Below are positions 31,408 through 43,137 of a DNA stretch of 64,000 bases, in pieces. The DNA comes from Aplidium turbinatum. Its lineage: Eukaryota > Chordata > Ascidiacea > Aplousobranchia > Polyclinidae. The notes below the pieces were generated by a model, which searched no databases, had not been told where the DNA came from, and saw only the letters and a list, made by a program, of their open reading frames with translations. The stretch covers positions 5,097,501 through 5,161,500 of the forward strand of contig OU964922.1 of the NCBI GenBank assembly GCA_918807975.1. The letters run 5' to 3'. Position 1 is the stretch's first letter; each line of letters opens with the position of its first letter. The translations under genes were made by a program, and so were the position numbers.

Positions 31408-33726
31408 AGAATATTGTTGCAAACAATATAACAACACAATCAATACAATACACATTACAAAACAATTAGTTACTCGATAAATCAATTTTCATAAGTTTTC
31501 TTCAACAACTCATTAGTCCATCGTTGCATAAACTACCAAGGACGGCGTTTTTCAAAGCAATAATTACGTTTTCGGCGAAAGTTTTCAACGTCCTCAATGT
31601 CTTCAGTGCATCGGCGAGTGAGATGACCCATCTTCTTACATCGGAAACACTTCCACTCCGGACAGTCCTTGGCTAGATGACCTTCTTTTTGACAGTTGTA
31701 GCAAGCCTCTTCATCAAGAAGGCAGCTCCTGGCTATGTGTCCAATCTCCCCACATCGGTAGCAATGGTCGTTACGGCAACGTCTGTTTTCCGAATGTCCG
31801 CCGTCAGCAATGCATTCCCTGGCGAAATGTCCGCGTCTACCGCATCTAAAGCAAACTCCAAATGGTCGTCGCCTGCCCTCTCTCCTCGGTTCTTCACGCT
31901 CGTAGTATCCGTGATCGTGAGATTGTTGCTGATTATCTGCAGAACAATCTCGAGCAAAGTGACCATTCTTGCCACAAGAATAACAAGTAACTTCAGAATC
32001 TCTCTCAGTAACATTTCCGATTATAAGATCAATTAAAGAGTTTTGTAAACATAACGCTTTCACAGTCCCACTACAATACAGAGTTTCGATATATATTCTT
32101 GCTAACGGTCCTTGGATCGAAGTGTTATTTACCGACATCACAATGCCAGTTTTTCCCGTTAATTGACTTTCTTTAACCAAATCTCTCTTCACCATTATAC
32201 CCGTAGAACCAGAATCACGTAAAACTTTTATCTTTTTGTTTCCAACTGTCCCATTCACTACTGGCAGGTAATCTTCAGGTGTTATTTTTTCGTAAGCATT
32301 TTTTTTTGTCTTCTTTCGCGTTTTCTTCTCCAACTGATCACCTTTATCCGATCTCTCATTTCCAAGCGTGGGTTTATGAATCATTAACGCACAACCGCCT
32401 CGATAAACCTCTGTGTTTTTCCCATTCTTTCCAGACTGATTGGAAAGAGAAAACGACTTGTCCTTGCATTCCTTTGCCTCATGTCCTTGCCTACTGCAAC
32501 GATTGCACCACTTCCTTGCATCTTGATGATTTCTGTTAGTCTTAGTCCGACAGTTAACAGCCCTATGACCTAAGCCATTACAATTTAAACAACGTACTTC
32601 TCTTGGAACAGCACCTCCTTTAAAATTATTTGTTTGCTCCTCGTCATTATCGCATGACAACGTCTTTTCGGTCGACAACTTCTCATCATGGGCAACTAAA
32701 TACTGTTCCGCCACACTGGCTATATCTTCTAGATTCTTTGGGCTTCTCTCCATTAAATAAACAGACAGATCTTTTGAACATGAATCTGTGAATTGTTCCT
32801 TAACTATAAGGTTTGCCAATCCGTCTAATGATTGTTCGGCCCCGAAAGTTCAAACCATTTTAACAAAAGGTTTCTTAAACGTTCAATAAATTGACCTGGG
32901 CTTTCGTGTTGTTCAGGCTTTGTCTCACGGAATCTTTGACGGTATCCATGCTCGGTGAAATTGTATCGCTTTAATAAAGCTAACTTCAATCTGTCGTAGT
33001 TCATGGCCTCTTCTTGCAAAAGTCTTGAACATACATCAAGAGCTTGTCCCGATAATAGCATGCTTAGCTGGGTAGCCCACGTCGACTTCTCCAATTTGGC
33101 TATTGTAGCATATCTTTCAAATCTTAACAAATAACTATCTAACTCATCCTTTTCTTCAACAAATGATGGCAAATCTGGACGTCTAACTTGCGCCACAATA
33201 ACATCTCGAGCATTAACATTAGTAGAATTAGATCGCTCACCAAAGTCCAGTTATTGTCTTTCCAAATCAAATCTTAATTTTTCCAATTCAAATTGCGTTT
33301 TTCTTTCTTCAGCTTCTACTTCGCGTTGTGCTCGCTTCTCTTGAGCTTCAAGTTGTACTCGTTTTTCTTCAGCTTCAAGTTGTGCACGCATCTCTTCAGC
33401 TTCAAGTTATGCTCGCTTCTCCTCAGCTTCAAGTTGTGCTCGCTTCTCCTCAGCTTCAATTTCTGCTTTCCTTATTTCACGAACAGCTCTTCTTTCTTCT
33501 CTTTCGTCAGCTTCTCGCTGAGCTTTTTGGTCCATTATCTTGTGATACTCTTCCATCACAAACTGAGACTTCTCATTGCCAGTCAGCCCCATTCGTTCAG
33601 CCATGCTCCCTAAGTCTTCGATCATCTCATTTTTGACAATATCCGCCATTTTGACAACTTAATGTTGATTTATTATTCTTTCAGTATTCTTCGGTAATCT
33701 TTGGGTTTTCTTCGGTTTTTTGGTTT

Positions 33727-33744
33727 ATCTCGGACGAGCCCCCA
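33727..33744 (-). other. Primer-binding site, tRNA-Pro type
   Basis: TGGGGGCTCGTCCGAGAT on the minus strand, three bases from the 5' LTR. It resembles the tRNA-Pro binding site of murine leukaemia viruses, with one base different. Confidence 0.8.
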
Positions 33745-33747
33745 GAA

Positions 33748-34510
33748 TGTCACGATTTCTTTCTATCTCTTACCAGGAAAAAGACTTGGAAAGATTCAAT
33801 GACGTAGTTTAATGGGTTAAACCGAAAAGCAGTCAATTAAATGTCGAATGGTTCTACTAGTGAAATGATAATCTAACTTCTTGAAGGACTTTAACGAATG
33901 GCTTCTCAAATAACTCTAATTTCGAATACTATTTATATCAGCACCAATTCTCATCTACTTGTATTCGATTACTTCAACTCTCAATCAACAATAATTTCTG
34001 CACCAACTACCAATCCACAACTCATAACACAACTCTCATAATCAACTCAGAATAATCATCATAACAACCATCATGCAAATTACACCACTATTTATAGAAG
34101 GTTTCTCGGTATAGTAACTTCGAGAAGGTTACGCAATGTTACATCACTCATTGTTCTGTCGAGTTGCATTAAATGTAAACAAGAAGAAGCTCAAAGAAGT
34201 TTAAAGAATGTCACGTAGGGTAGAAGATTCTTACATAATAAATATTTCGCAATCGGACATCTACTGGAAACATCCTTATGACGTCATGACAAACGACGCT
34301 CAGAAATTATGAAAAACAACAGAACATTCCAGATTTGCATGCTTACAGACGATTCTGGAAATACGTTACATAATACAGATTTCTCATTCAAAGGTTACTT
34401 CAGGTCAATACCCGATAATAACACATCGCTCAAAATTCCATAATGAAAACAGCACATTCTGTCAAGACGCAAAGCAGCCCGACGCGAGGCCTTGCACATT
34501 GATTGTGAAA
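33748..34510 (-). repeat. LTR (5' LTR of the minus-strand element)
   Basis: 763 bases, near-identical to the other LTR and in the same orientation. Confidence 0.9.
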
Positions 34511-34946
34511 GTTATAAACCTTTTGAATAATTTCCCGATCAACCAAATCATGTATTGGCATATTGTTGAAAAAAATTTTTTTTACTAGTTACTAGGGTTT
34601 CACTGGTCTCCATTATGGCTTGTACTGTGATAGTGTTCTGTCTGAAACAATTTCAAGGCCAAGTTTTGATTAAAAACTTTACAACATTTAATTTAATTTA
34701 TTTCTACTGCATGTAACTAATAGTGTTAAAATTGGACTATGCAAGGTGTTACATCATTAAATCACTGATCATTCACAAGAATTGAAGCAATCACACATTT
34801 CACAATAATACAGATCAACTAGTATATAAAGTATGTGTAATTGTGTATTGCAGCTTTTTGATATAGTTTGTAATGTTGCCGTCAAGAAACACTTTCATTT
34901 AGATTAGACATAGTTCTTATTTTATTTGATTTATTACTGTACTTAC

Positions 34947-35072
34947 ATGTTTCACAATCTTTGCCACAGTAATAAGCCTGACAATCACATCTGTAGTTGT
35001 CAACACAATCTTCAAGCGCCATACAAGTTGCATTATTTTGACATGGATTGGGTAAGCACGGTTGTGCAACAC
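34947..35072 (-). CDS. EGF-like exon 10, type B, block I
   Basis: 126-base phase 1-1 cassette. Reads VAQPCLPNPCQNNATCMALE, then DCVDNYRCDCQAYYCGKDCET. Has an extra cysteine (YYCGKDC) shared with exons 14 and 18, giving nine per module. An LTR element occupies the following intron. Confidence 0.9.
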
Positions 35073-35797
35073 CTGGAAATGCATGAAATGCATAAAAATT
35101 GCTCTAGGATTTTTATTTTTCTATTTGCATAATAAGATTAGTATAATTAATATCGTTTGAGATAAACAATTGTTGTTTTGTTTTCATGTAATCATTAAAA
35201 CATGAATTTATATAAACTTCTGTTCACATGTTTTTAGTTATTACCAAAAATACGTTGTATACTGGTCAACGCATGCCCCAGTGTAAAATTTGATAAAAAA
35301 AATTGGCTTAATTATGCTGTAACACAAGCTGGTATTTGCATAGAAATAAAATATTTAACAACCTTGAGAATTGCTTATTTCTAAAATTGTACTCTTGTGA
35401 CCTGAGTAGTGATTTAACTATATCATCAATGGAGGTTTATTGGACGCTGTTAATCTTTAATTAAATTTAATTTTAAAACACTGCCATTGAGTTTCATAAA
35501 TTGTAGCTTAGTTCAACGTGCTTGCCTTTAAACTTCGCAATGGTTACAATAAAATGATAATAAGCAGTGCATGTAAGAGCGTGATCCAATTTATTGGGTA
35601 TAATCCAACATAATGGCAATGCAAAATTCAAGTAATGAACGCTTAAACTATTTTCGAGAACTCCAAATTTTGGAGCATAACTCTTTATGCACTCGCAGAA
35701 ATACAAATATCTAGCATTTCTCTTTCTTGTATGCAGACATTACACTAAAGCAAGAGATTGTACTACGGTGTCCATTGTTTTTACCACACCGCCGCCA

Positions 35798-36090
35798 CGT
35801 CTCAAGACAATGAAGCTGTTGCTTACCGCAGTCTTATTCCGTTCAATGCGAGGGAGGGTATCTGGTTTTTCGGAGTACTCGGATACGCACGAATCACCAA
35901 TGCCAATAACCTCCACGCGAGGAACCTCACTACCAGGCTTGCAATGAATATTTCTTGCAGGCATAACTTCGTGTGGAGGCAATGGCATTGTGGATTTGTG
36001 CGAATCCGTGTAATCAGAAAAACCAGGTACTTTCCCTCGCATTGAACGGAATAAGACTGCAGTTAATAACAGCTTCATTGTCTTGAGACG
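35798..36090. repeat. 293-base imperfect palindrome
   Basis: Arms start CGTCTCAAGACAATGAAGCTG at both outer ends and meet near 35945. Each arm, read inward, encodes a similar peptide starting MKLLLTAVLFRSMRG, then GFS(E/D)Y. Arms differ by many substitutions, so this is not a recent fold-back. Function unknown; it could be a MITE-like hairpin or an inverted duplication of a small exon. Confidence 0.7.
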
Positions 36091-36160
36091 TAGCCGAGTG
36101 GTTAAAACAGTATACTGGACCCCCTAGTAAAATCTCGACGGCTGTTCGATTGGAAATTCC
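36085..36160 (+). repeat. tRNA-Ser/Leu-like SINE head
   Basis: TAGCCGAGTGGTTAAAACAG (36091-36110) is a near-perfect class II tRNA A box and D-arm; GGCTGTTCGATTGG around 36140-36153 is B-box-like. The long spacing fits tRNAs with a variable arm. It runs from the edge of the palindrome into the hexamer array, so it looks like a SINE head, not a gene. Confidence 0.55.
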
Positions 36161-36183
36161 TACTGCTACTACAGCTACTAGCC

Positions 36184-36420
36184 ACAGCTACAGCTACAGC
36201 TACAGCTACAGCTACAGCTACAGCTACAGCTACAGCTACAGCTACAGCTACAGCTACAGCTACAGCTACAGCTACAGCTACAGCTACAGCTACAGCTACA
36301 GCTACAGCTACAGCTACAGCTACAGCTACAGCTACAGCTACAGCTACAGCTACAGCTACAGCTACAGCTACAGCTACAGCTACAGCTACAGCTACAGCTA
36401 CTAGCTACAGCTACAGCTAC
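36184..36420. repeat. (CTACAG)n hexamer microsatellite, about 37-40 units
   Basis: Almost pure CTACAG/ACAGCT repeat, interrupted by one CTAG near 36401. It opens frames of alternating Ser-Tyr (plus) and Ser-Cys (minus), which are artefacts of the repeat. Confidence 0.95.
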
Positions 36421-36624
36421 TGCTACTACTTTGTATCTAAGTTCGATTTCCACTCAAGACACTTGGATATCCACCACTGATATCGCAGACAAGGGTGCAA
36501 CTCGAGTATGGCGTCTTCCGTATTCGTTCGATCGGGGTCTTATGACTTTACTGGGATAGTGTTATTTAACCCAATTATCTATTGGTCAATAAACGTATGT
36601 TTATGCCTATTTTGATTTTCTTAC

Positions 36625-36750
36625 ATTCGCTGCAATTTTTTCCTTTGAAACGACTGGTACACATGCAGTTGTAATCATTGGAGCATTCACTAGCAGGATT
36701 ACATGATCCTCCATTTTGACAAGGTGATGGATCACATGGTTGTCTAGAAC
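36625..36750 (-). CDS. EGF-like exon 9, type C, block I
   Basis: 126-base phase 1-1 cassette. Reads [20 protein letters not shown], then [22 protein letters not shown] modules are marked by CDPSPC, the ASECSN centre and the FKGKNCSE end. The following intron carries the palindrome, tRNA-like sequence and hexamer array of 35.8-36.4 kb. Confidence 0.92.
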
Positions 36751-37597
36751 CTAGAAAATATTTAGAAAGTGGCATTCAAACTGGAATAGTTTTATTGATG
36801 GTTTACAGTAAAGGTTTGATTGATCAATACAGTAAGCATTAAACCAAGATTTTTACCGATATTTCTAGCTGCTGTAAACGATCGATATAGAACAGCACTG
36901 TGGACTTCAGAAAAAAAAATTGCTTGTTGTTTTTCTGTCCGTATCAATGGTTCAATCAATTCATCTGAATGTGGAGAACACTTCAAAGAAAGCTTCTTAC
37001 TCAACCGGCACTAATGAGTGCATTGAAAGTACACGCAAAAAGACTTAAACGAAAGCAAAAACTCTTAGGCTCATTGAACAAGGTCTGTAAGCCTGGGTTA
37101 GTGATTTCATGTCTAAAATGTATGTAAAAAGTAGGCATAAATCAATATATTTTTTACTTGATTTTGTGTTACTTTAAGTTTTGTGGTATTCGGTTTGATA
37201 CTAACACAAACCAATCAAATGTCACTAGTAGTGACATTTAGCATATTTAAATATTTAACTAAATATTGTTTCTGATTCGTATTAATTTAAACACCAGCAC
37301 TATTTGCACCAACGTAAAAATGTGACGTTTTAAAAATCGCAATTCTTGAGGTATGTTAATTCTTATAGGTACAGTTAGTAGGTACATGTACATGCTTATA
37401 GTTAGTAGGTATATGCAGTACTTCAATAAAGTAAGTTAAATAATATAAAATTAAAGATACTGTTTATAAATGTGGTTTACTGTGGAAAGTCATGAGAACT
37501 GGAATTTTTATTTCAACGCATTAACAAAAAGCAGAAAAACATTTCACTCAAAGTTAACATATTTTAATTCAAACCAATGTTTTATTTTGTCACTTAC

Positions 37598-37723
37598 ATG
37601 TCTCACAATCTTTGCCACTGTAACCATCCGCACAATCGCATGTGTAGTCATTTATACAACCTTCTAATTGGATGCAATTTCCACCATTTTGGCATGGATC
37701 GTTTGAACAAGGTGGTGCAAAAC
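37598..37723 (-). CDS. EGF-like exon 8, type D, block I
   Basis: 126-base phase 1-1 cassette, first of the five full D-C-B-A blocks. Reads [20 protein letters not shown], then [21 protein letters not shown]. Lacks the extra residue (EEGC) that makes four other D exons 129 bases. Confidence 0.92.
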
Positions 37724-38087
37724 CTAAAAAAGACCTTAAAAAATGACAATTTGTATCGATTTTCAAAGTATGTTTACAGTTTTTATAGTATTTTTAAGTT
37801 TTTGTGTATAAACTAAAATGCGTTATTAAATTGTGTCCATGCAAATAACGCTTTTCATCAAATTAATTATTTTTTTTTGCCTTCAGTATTAGCCTATTGA
37901 TTTAATGTTGTAAATGTGCATGCAGTCATTAAAGTAGTCTAGGACAGACAGCACGTCATAAAGCTTAGTAAGTCTGTTTTAAACATGTGCATAGTTTAAC
38001 GTGACAAGGAAACTAAACAAACATAACAGCGATGTTAACAGCATTGGTTGTTGTATATTTATGATAGCAGAATACATGTAAAGATTA

Positions 38088-40230
38088 TAGTCCGGCAGCC
38101 CCTGACGTTTTTGTAACATCATAAGGTACAAAAGGTTTGAGTGTTTTATCAACCTTGCCCCACTGTGGGATGTTCAGAAACCCACATCCGAGGTTTCACT
38201 GCTGGGGCGTTTGGGGGCTACGGCCCGGTGAAAAACCCATTTTGGGGGTCAAAAAAACATCATAAGGTACAAGAACAAAACCTACGCCAGAGTTTATGCC
38301 TTCACTTGTAGACTTTGGAACAAGTCGATCTGGGTGCCCCAGGTGGGGCATTCCCGAATAAGGGGCCCCCAAAGTTGGGGCAAAATACGTAAAAATAACA
38401 TCATAAGGTACAAAAATGGAACTTCTTTTATCAGTTGGGGCATGTTCCACTCAGTGGCGTAGCAACGCTATATGCCGCCCTTGGATTTTTGCACGAAACG
38501 CCGCCCTTACCCTTGACACCGTCGTAAAAGCTCATTAAAATTCTACGCAACAGAAGAATTAAAGCAGTTTTGTTTAATTTTATTGAAAGTTCAAAATAAA
38601 ACCACTTCTTACTCAGACAGCTGAAGGATTCTTTGTCGCCTTTAACTACTCTAATTGCTGGCTTGAATGGCCCTTTTTTATTCTGAAACCTTTCGGGCTC
38701 TAGTTCGATCATCTCAACTCTCATGTTATGAGTAGGCAAAATATTTCTGGCAAAGTAGCCACATCGTTATGAGAATAATAGATAGCATCTGTTTTATCTT
38801 TATCTGACAGTGTTTCATTCACAGGCTGACTTCTTTCAATGATCACCTTGTTATTGTTTTGCTCGAGGTAGCCTACACTTCTTCTTCCGTCTCAACTTGA
38901 GGTAGAGATTTACTGTGCTAATCTCTTCTGTTTTTTAGCAGAGGCAATTTTTACGAACTTCAAAATGACTCCTTCATTCTTTTTAGTTTTAATTTGCTGA
39001 GTTAAGCTATAGGTGATCTATTTCAGACCTGAAACTTTAAACCTTTCACAAACCTAACCCTAACCCATCTTCACACTTGAAGATGGAGGAATCCGTCTGT
39101 CTACCACAGACAGATGGTAAAGGTGGCAGTTGACTCGATGACCTCACAGTCCATTCCTGTCTCCTCCCGAAAGTGAAATAAACTTAACTAACTTAATCTG
39201 AACTTAACTATCAAAGCTAAATTGACTGAACAATGCTATAGCTTACAAGTTACAACCGACATTCTATCATTACTTCAACAGCATGAGTATCATTAAACCG
39301 TCACAAATACCACATGGTGAGGCACAATCTAAAAAAGTTGCAAATTAGTTTATAGGCATAACTTGTTTAATTTTTTGGCTTCACTTACATCAGTGTTAAC
39401 TTGGGTCGTTTGAGTCTGAGTCTCTCAGAGAATAAATTACTGTTACTGTCTTTGTTCGTTTACTTTAAACTATAAAACGTTATCACATTTTGCCGCCCTC
39501 TAGCAACGCGCCGCCCCTGGATTTATCCACAAGATCCAATGGGTAGTTACGCCACTGGTTCCACTGAGTTCGAAACAACTTTTCTTATGGCCCCAAGGTG
39601 GGGCTTGACCTCATTTTGGGGGTATAACCCCTAAAATTCACAAAATTAACATCATAAGGTACATGGATGAAACCAAGTGTAGGTGATAGTACCTCACTTA
39701 CGGATTTCAGAACATTAAAATTTGGTCGCCCCAGGTGGGGCATTCCCGAATAAGGGGCCTTCAAAGTTAGGGCAAAATACGTAAAAATAACATCATAAGG
39801 TACAAAGATGGAACTTGTATCATCAGTTAGGGCATGTTCCACTGAGTACGAAACAACTTTTCTTATGGCCCCAAGGTGGGGCTTAACCTCATTTTGGGGG
39901 TATAACCCCTAAAATTCACAAAATTAACATCATAAGGTACATGGATGAAACCAATGGTAGGTGATAGTACGTCACTTACGGATTTCAGAACATTAAAATT
40001 TGGTCGCCCCAGGTGGAGCATTCCCGAATAAGGAACCCCAACGCTGGGACAAAATAAGTAAAAATAACATCATAAGGTAGGCTACAAAAATGGAACTTAT
40101 TATCAGTTGGGACGCGTTCCACCGAGTTCGAAAAAACTTTTCTTGTGGCTCCAATTTGGGGCTTAACCTCATTTTAGGATATACAACCCCAAATTCAAGG
40201 TTGTAGCCTATTTGGATGGAACCAAGTGTT
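38088..40230. repeat. Left inverted arm (split by a hAT)
   Basis: Units with ACATCATAAGGTAC recur near 38130, 38260, 38400, 39650, 39790, 39930 and 40065. The segment 38454-39565 is the nested hAT plus one duplicate target copy. Confidence 0.85.
38454..39557. mobile_element. hAT-type non-autonomous element, family copy 1
   Basis: 1104 bases, ends CAGTGGCGTAGCAACG and (reverse) CAGTGGCGTAACTACC. Perfect 8-base target duplication GTTCCACT (38446-38453, 39558-39565). Almost identical, in inverse orientation, to 61773-62878. A shared 100-codon frame (MPTHNMRVEMIELEPERF...) shows no transposase motif. Confidence 0.92.
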
Positions 40231-40393
40231 TGCAAAACGTCAAATTTTTTTTGCTTCACCTGAGCATTTTTCCTAGCACAAAGACTGATACCGGGTGCGA
40301 AAGTCATAACTCCTTAAGCAACTATAATTTAATATTTCACCGGTTGAAGACTGTAGTGTACAGTAGCATACGTACATGTGTTAACAAGAGTAC

Positions 40394-43137
40394 ATGTGTG
40401 TTACATACGATCTGGCTATTGCAAAACATTCCCTCATCATTCAAGAGCAAGAAAGTCCAAAATGTGACCGCTTGTTCATATTATTGGGTGGTTTCCACAT
40501 TTCCATGGCGTTCTTTAAAGCTATGGGTAAGTACTTGGATGGTTCAGGTGGTCGATACATCCTAACAGAAGCTGGTATTCTTGCCGAAGGATCCCTTAAC
40601 GGATTTCTGTTTGGTACTCATGACAATAGGTGCAAACGAATACACGTTCTTTTCGGAACAGCATTAGAAATCTTGCATTTTAATCAATTCTTGTTACAAT
40701 GCCCTGCTCCTGAAAATCTGGACGAAGAACTACGTCGTTTATGTATTCGTCCATCCCAGTCAACGATTGGCTTTTTGGATGACGATGTTAAAGACTTTTT
40801 GAGTTCCTACCAAGAATTTTCAAGAAAAACCGAAACAGGAGAAAATGGCAAGACTGCCCAGTACTGGTATGGATGCTTAAAACTTGTCAAGACGTACCTA
40901 CTCTTTGCTCGGAGTATTCATTCTGCAAATCATCAGTTGTTTGTGCACTGCATAAGAGAGATGTCAAGCGTGTTCTTCATTTTCAACCAAGCAAATTATG
41001 CAAGATGGATTTTGCGACTGCAGGATAACATGCTAAAAATGGAAGCAACTCACCCTGGAATAAGTGATCTGTTTGAACAAGGCATCTTGTCCGTAAAAAG
41101 AACTCAAATAAACTTGTGCGGATGTGCTGTTGATCAAACTTGGAGCAAACAATCAATGCAGAATCTGCCAATCAACTCACTGGGATTTCGTCTTTCACCA
41201 ATTCAATTGGTGCCAGACAGAGATGGGCACTTACCCACTTTATGCGCCGATCGATCCTTTACAACTTCTATGAAGATCTGGGGATGACATCAGCAGAGGA
41301 AGCATCATTTGACCTTCGTCTTTCAAGCACCGATAGAGACCGCAAACATTTGGATAAACTAATGCAAAAAAATAAGCAGTACAGTTAATCCATTTAATGC
41401 AAGCTTCGATGTATCCTTTCTATTCAATTTTAGCACAGGAAAAGCAGTCGCTCCTGCCACTTCAAATTTTCTTTTGAATGTTTTTCAAATAGGAACTGAG
41501 GATAGAAACAAATTTATAAGTCAATGCCACCAGGACGCTGGCACCTTCAACAAGCCAACACGTAGAAACAAAATCTGCAACTTTGCTTCTAAAACTGCCG
41601 TTGTGAAAAGCATAACCCGCGAAGGCAAATTTTCTAAGTTGAGAATGGAACGCAATTTGATGGAAAGGCTTCTATGTTCAGCAGTAGATCACAAGGTAGA
41701 CGTGGAATTGATGCTGTCTTACCCCCTCACACCAGTACCACTGTATTTGTGCCATATGGATGCAACGATGAAATCAACCCAAAAGTCAATGCTTTTGAAG
41801 GCTCTTGAAATCGATAGTATGTTTCTTCTTCACACTCTTGGAGATTTGCCGACGACGTTCGGAGGTGTTGCAAAGACGACTTTGAAGAAATTGTGCAGAC
41901 ACAGTGGGAAAACAATACACGTTGTTTTCGATAGAACTGTATCGCCTGTCCATGAAACTGTATCGATAGAACTGTATCGCCGTTGTTTTCGATAGAACTG
42001 TATCGAACTGTCCATGAAAGATGCCGAGCGAGATCGCCGAGCAATTCATGGCTTCCGCGATCAGCAATACGTCATCGAAGGAGAGGCCATAAAACAACCT
42101 GTTAATTTTGCAGCCGCATGAGGAATGACAACTTCAGGCAAGCATTGGTGCATTTTCTTGTTAATTCTTGAAAATCAGATAAGTATTCCAGCTTTCTTGA
42201 CTTAAGGTTCTTTTATGCTACACTTGATGAAAAATGTTATGTTTATCGAAAAGATGGCGAAAAAATGTTGTGTGGTGAAGAGGAGTCCTTGTTATGCTAC
42301 CACGAAGAAGCAGATACGCGCCTAATGTATACCACATCGTCACCGCATGCCAAGATGTGAAAAATGTGGTAGTCCGCTCTAATGACACGAATGTTCTGAT
42401 TATATTGTTGGGAAATTTGTCGTTTGTACAAAAAGACGTAACATATGGATGGAAGGTGGTGTAAAGTCAAACAACACTCTGAGATATATTGATGTATCAA
42501 AGCTTGGCAGTACTTTATCTCCAGACATGCTTCGGTCACTTCCCGGTTTTCATTGCTTTACAGGCTGTGATCATACAGCTGCTTTTTCGGGTAAAGGGAA
42601 GGCTCGACCCCTTAATACATTGGAGAAAAATGTGCATGCTCAACATGCCTTTGCTGCTTTGGGGTATTCGAAAAATCTTGATGAAAACATTGAAAAAGGC
42701 ATTGAAAAATTTGTGTGCCAGATGTGTGGATGTAAAAGTGGTCATTGCGTTAATGAATTACGATTTAAAAAATTCATTGAGACATACGAACCGAAAGGTT
42801 CCAATCCATTGCGACGACGGAAAGGTTCAGATGGAAGCAACTTTCCCCTGAGCAAAACTGTGCTCCATCAGAAAATACTCAGAGCGAATTACATTAGTGG
42901 CATTTGGAATCATGCTGCTGAAAAAGGAAGCTTTTTCCAGACACCAGTTGAAAGCGGCTGGCGTTTGGAAGATGGTAAATTCACTGGTTTGGTTTCATGG
43001 AGATCCAGTTCCGTCCACGCTGGACAACGTTCTGCAAAGTGAGAAGGGTTTGGACCAACACGGAACAGAATCAGATCATGAAACAACAGAAACGGATGAA
43101 TGCGACTTTTCTGACGACGAACCTGCAAACCTTTAAT
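40394..43137 (+). pseudogene. Decayed transposase of the Academ-like element
   Basis: Frames 40394-41287, 41474-41995 and 42449-43042 with frameshifts and stops between them. Motifs in order: LAIAKHSLIIQ, LLGGFHISMAFFKAMGKYL, EAGILAEGSLNGFLFG, RCKRIHVLFGTALEILHF, ARWILRLQDN, TGKAVAP near 41440, NKICNFASK, then HEEADTRLMY (42301-42330), VVVRSNDTNVLIILLG (about 42368-42415) and FTGCDHTAAFSGKGKARPL (about 42557-42610). The EAD, DTN and TGCD...GKGK steps resemble the acidic active-site blocks of XPG/FEN-type nucleases, which Academ transposons are reported to encode. A small expansion of TTTTCGATAGAACTGTATCG at 41925-42005 adds to the damage. The same gene family is common in cnidarian and fish genomes as unnamed proteins (from memory). 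Confidence 0.68.

Larger units (their letters stand above)
30631..34510 (-). mobile_element. LTR retroelement, short non-autonomous form, gag-type coding only
   Basis: Two 763-base LTRs flank a 2.35-kb interior; a 5-base target duplication GTTAT lies at 30626-30630 and 34511-34515. In minus-strand order: 5' LTR, primer-binding site complementary to tRNA-Pro, gag-like region with an N-terminal coiled coil (about 32.8-33.65 kb), a CCHC region and aspartic-protease-like DSGSTG segment, then a run of further CCHC knuckles (about 31.53-32.8 kb), polypurine tract and 3' LTR. No reverse transcriptase, RNase H, integrase or envelope was seen. The LTRs differ at roughly ten sites (a little over 1%), so the insertion is young. 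It is a defective copy, with at least two breaks. Family is Gypsy-like by gag and LTR ends, tentative. Confidence 0.85.

Noticed and set aside
33293-33636. Leucine/phenylalanine-rich plus-strand frames resembling membrane proteins
   Set aside because: They are the antisense of the coiled-coil start of the LTR element's gag region.
36150-36453. Long Ser-Tyr and Ser-Cys repeat proteins on the two strands
   Set aside because: They are translations of the (CTACAG)n microsatellite and have no independent support.
38196-38450. 84-residue frame also present at 44854-45108 (MEHAPTD...)
   Set aside because: It lies in the inverted arms of the Academ-like transposon and arises from tandem arm units; no protein family and no start context.
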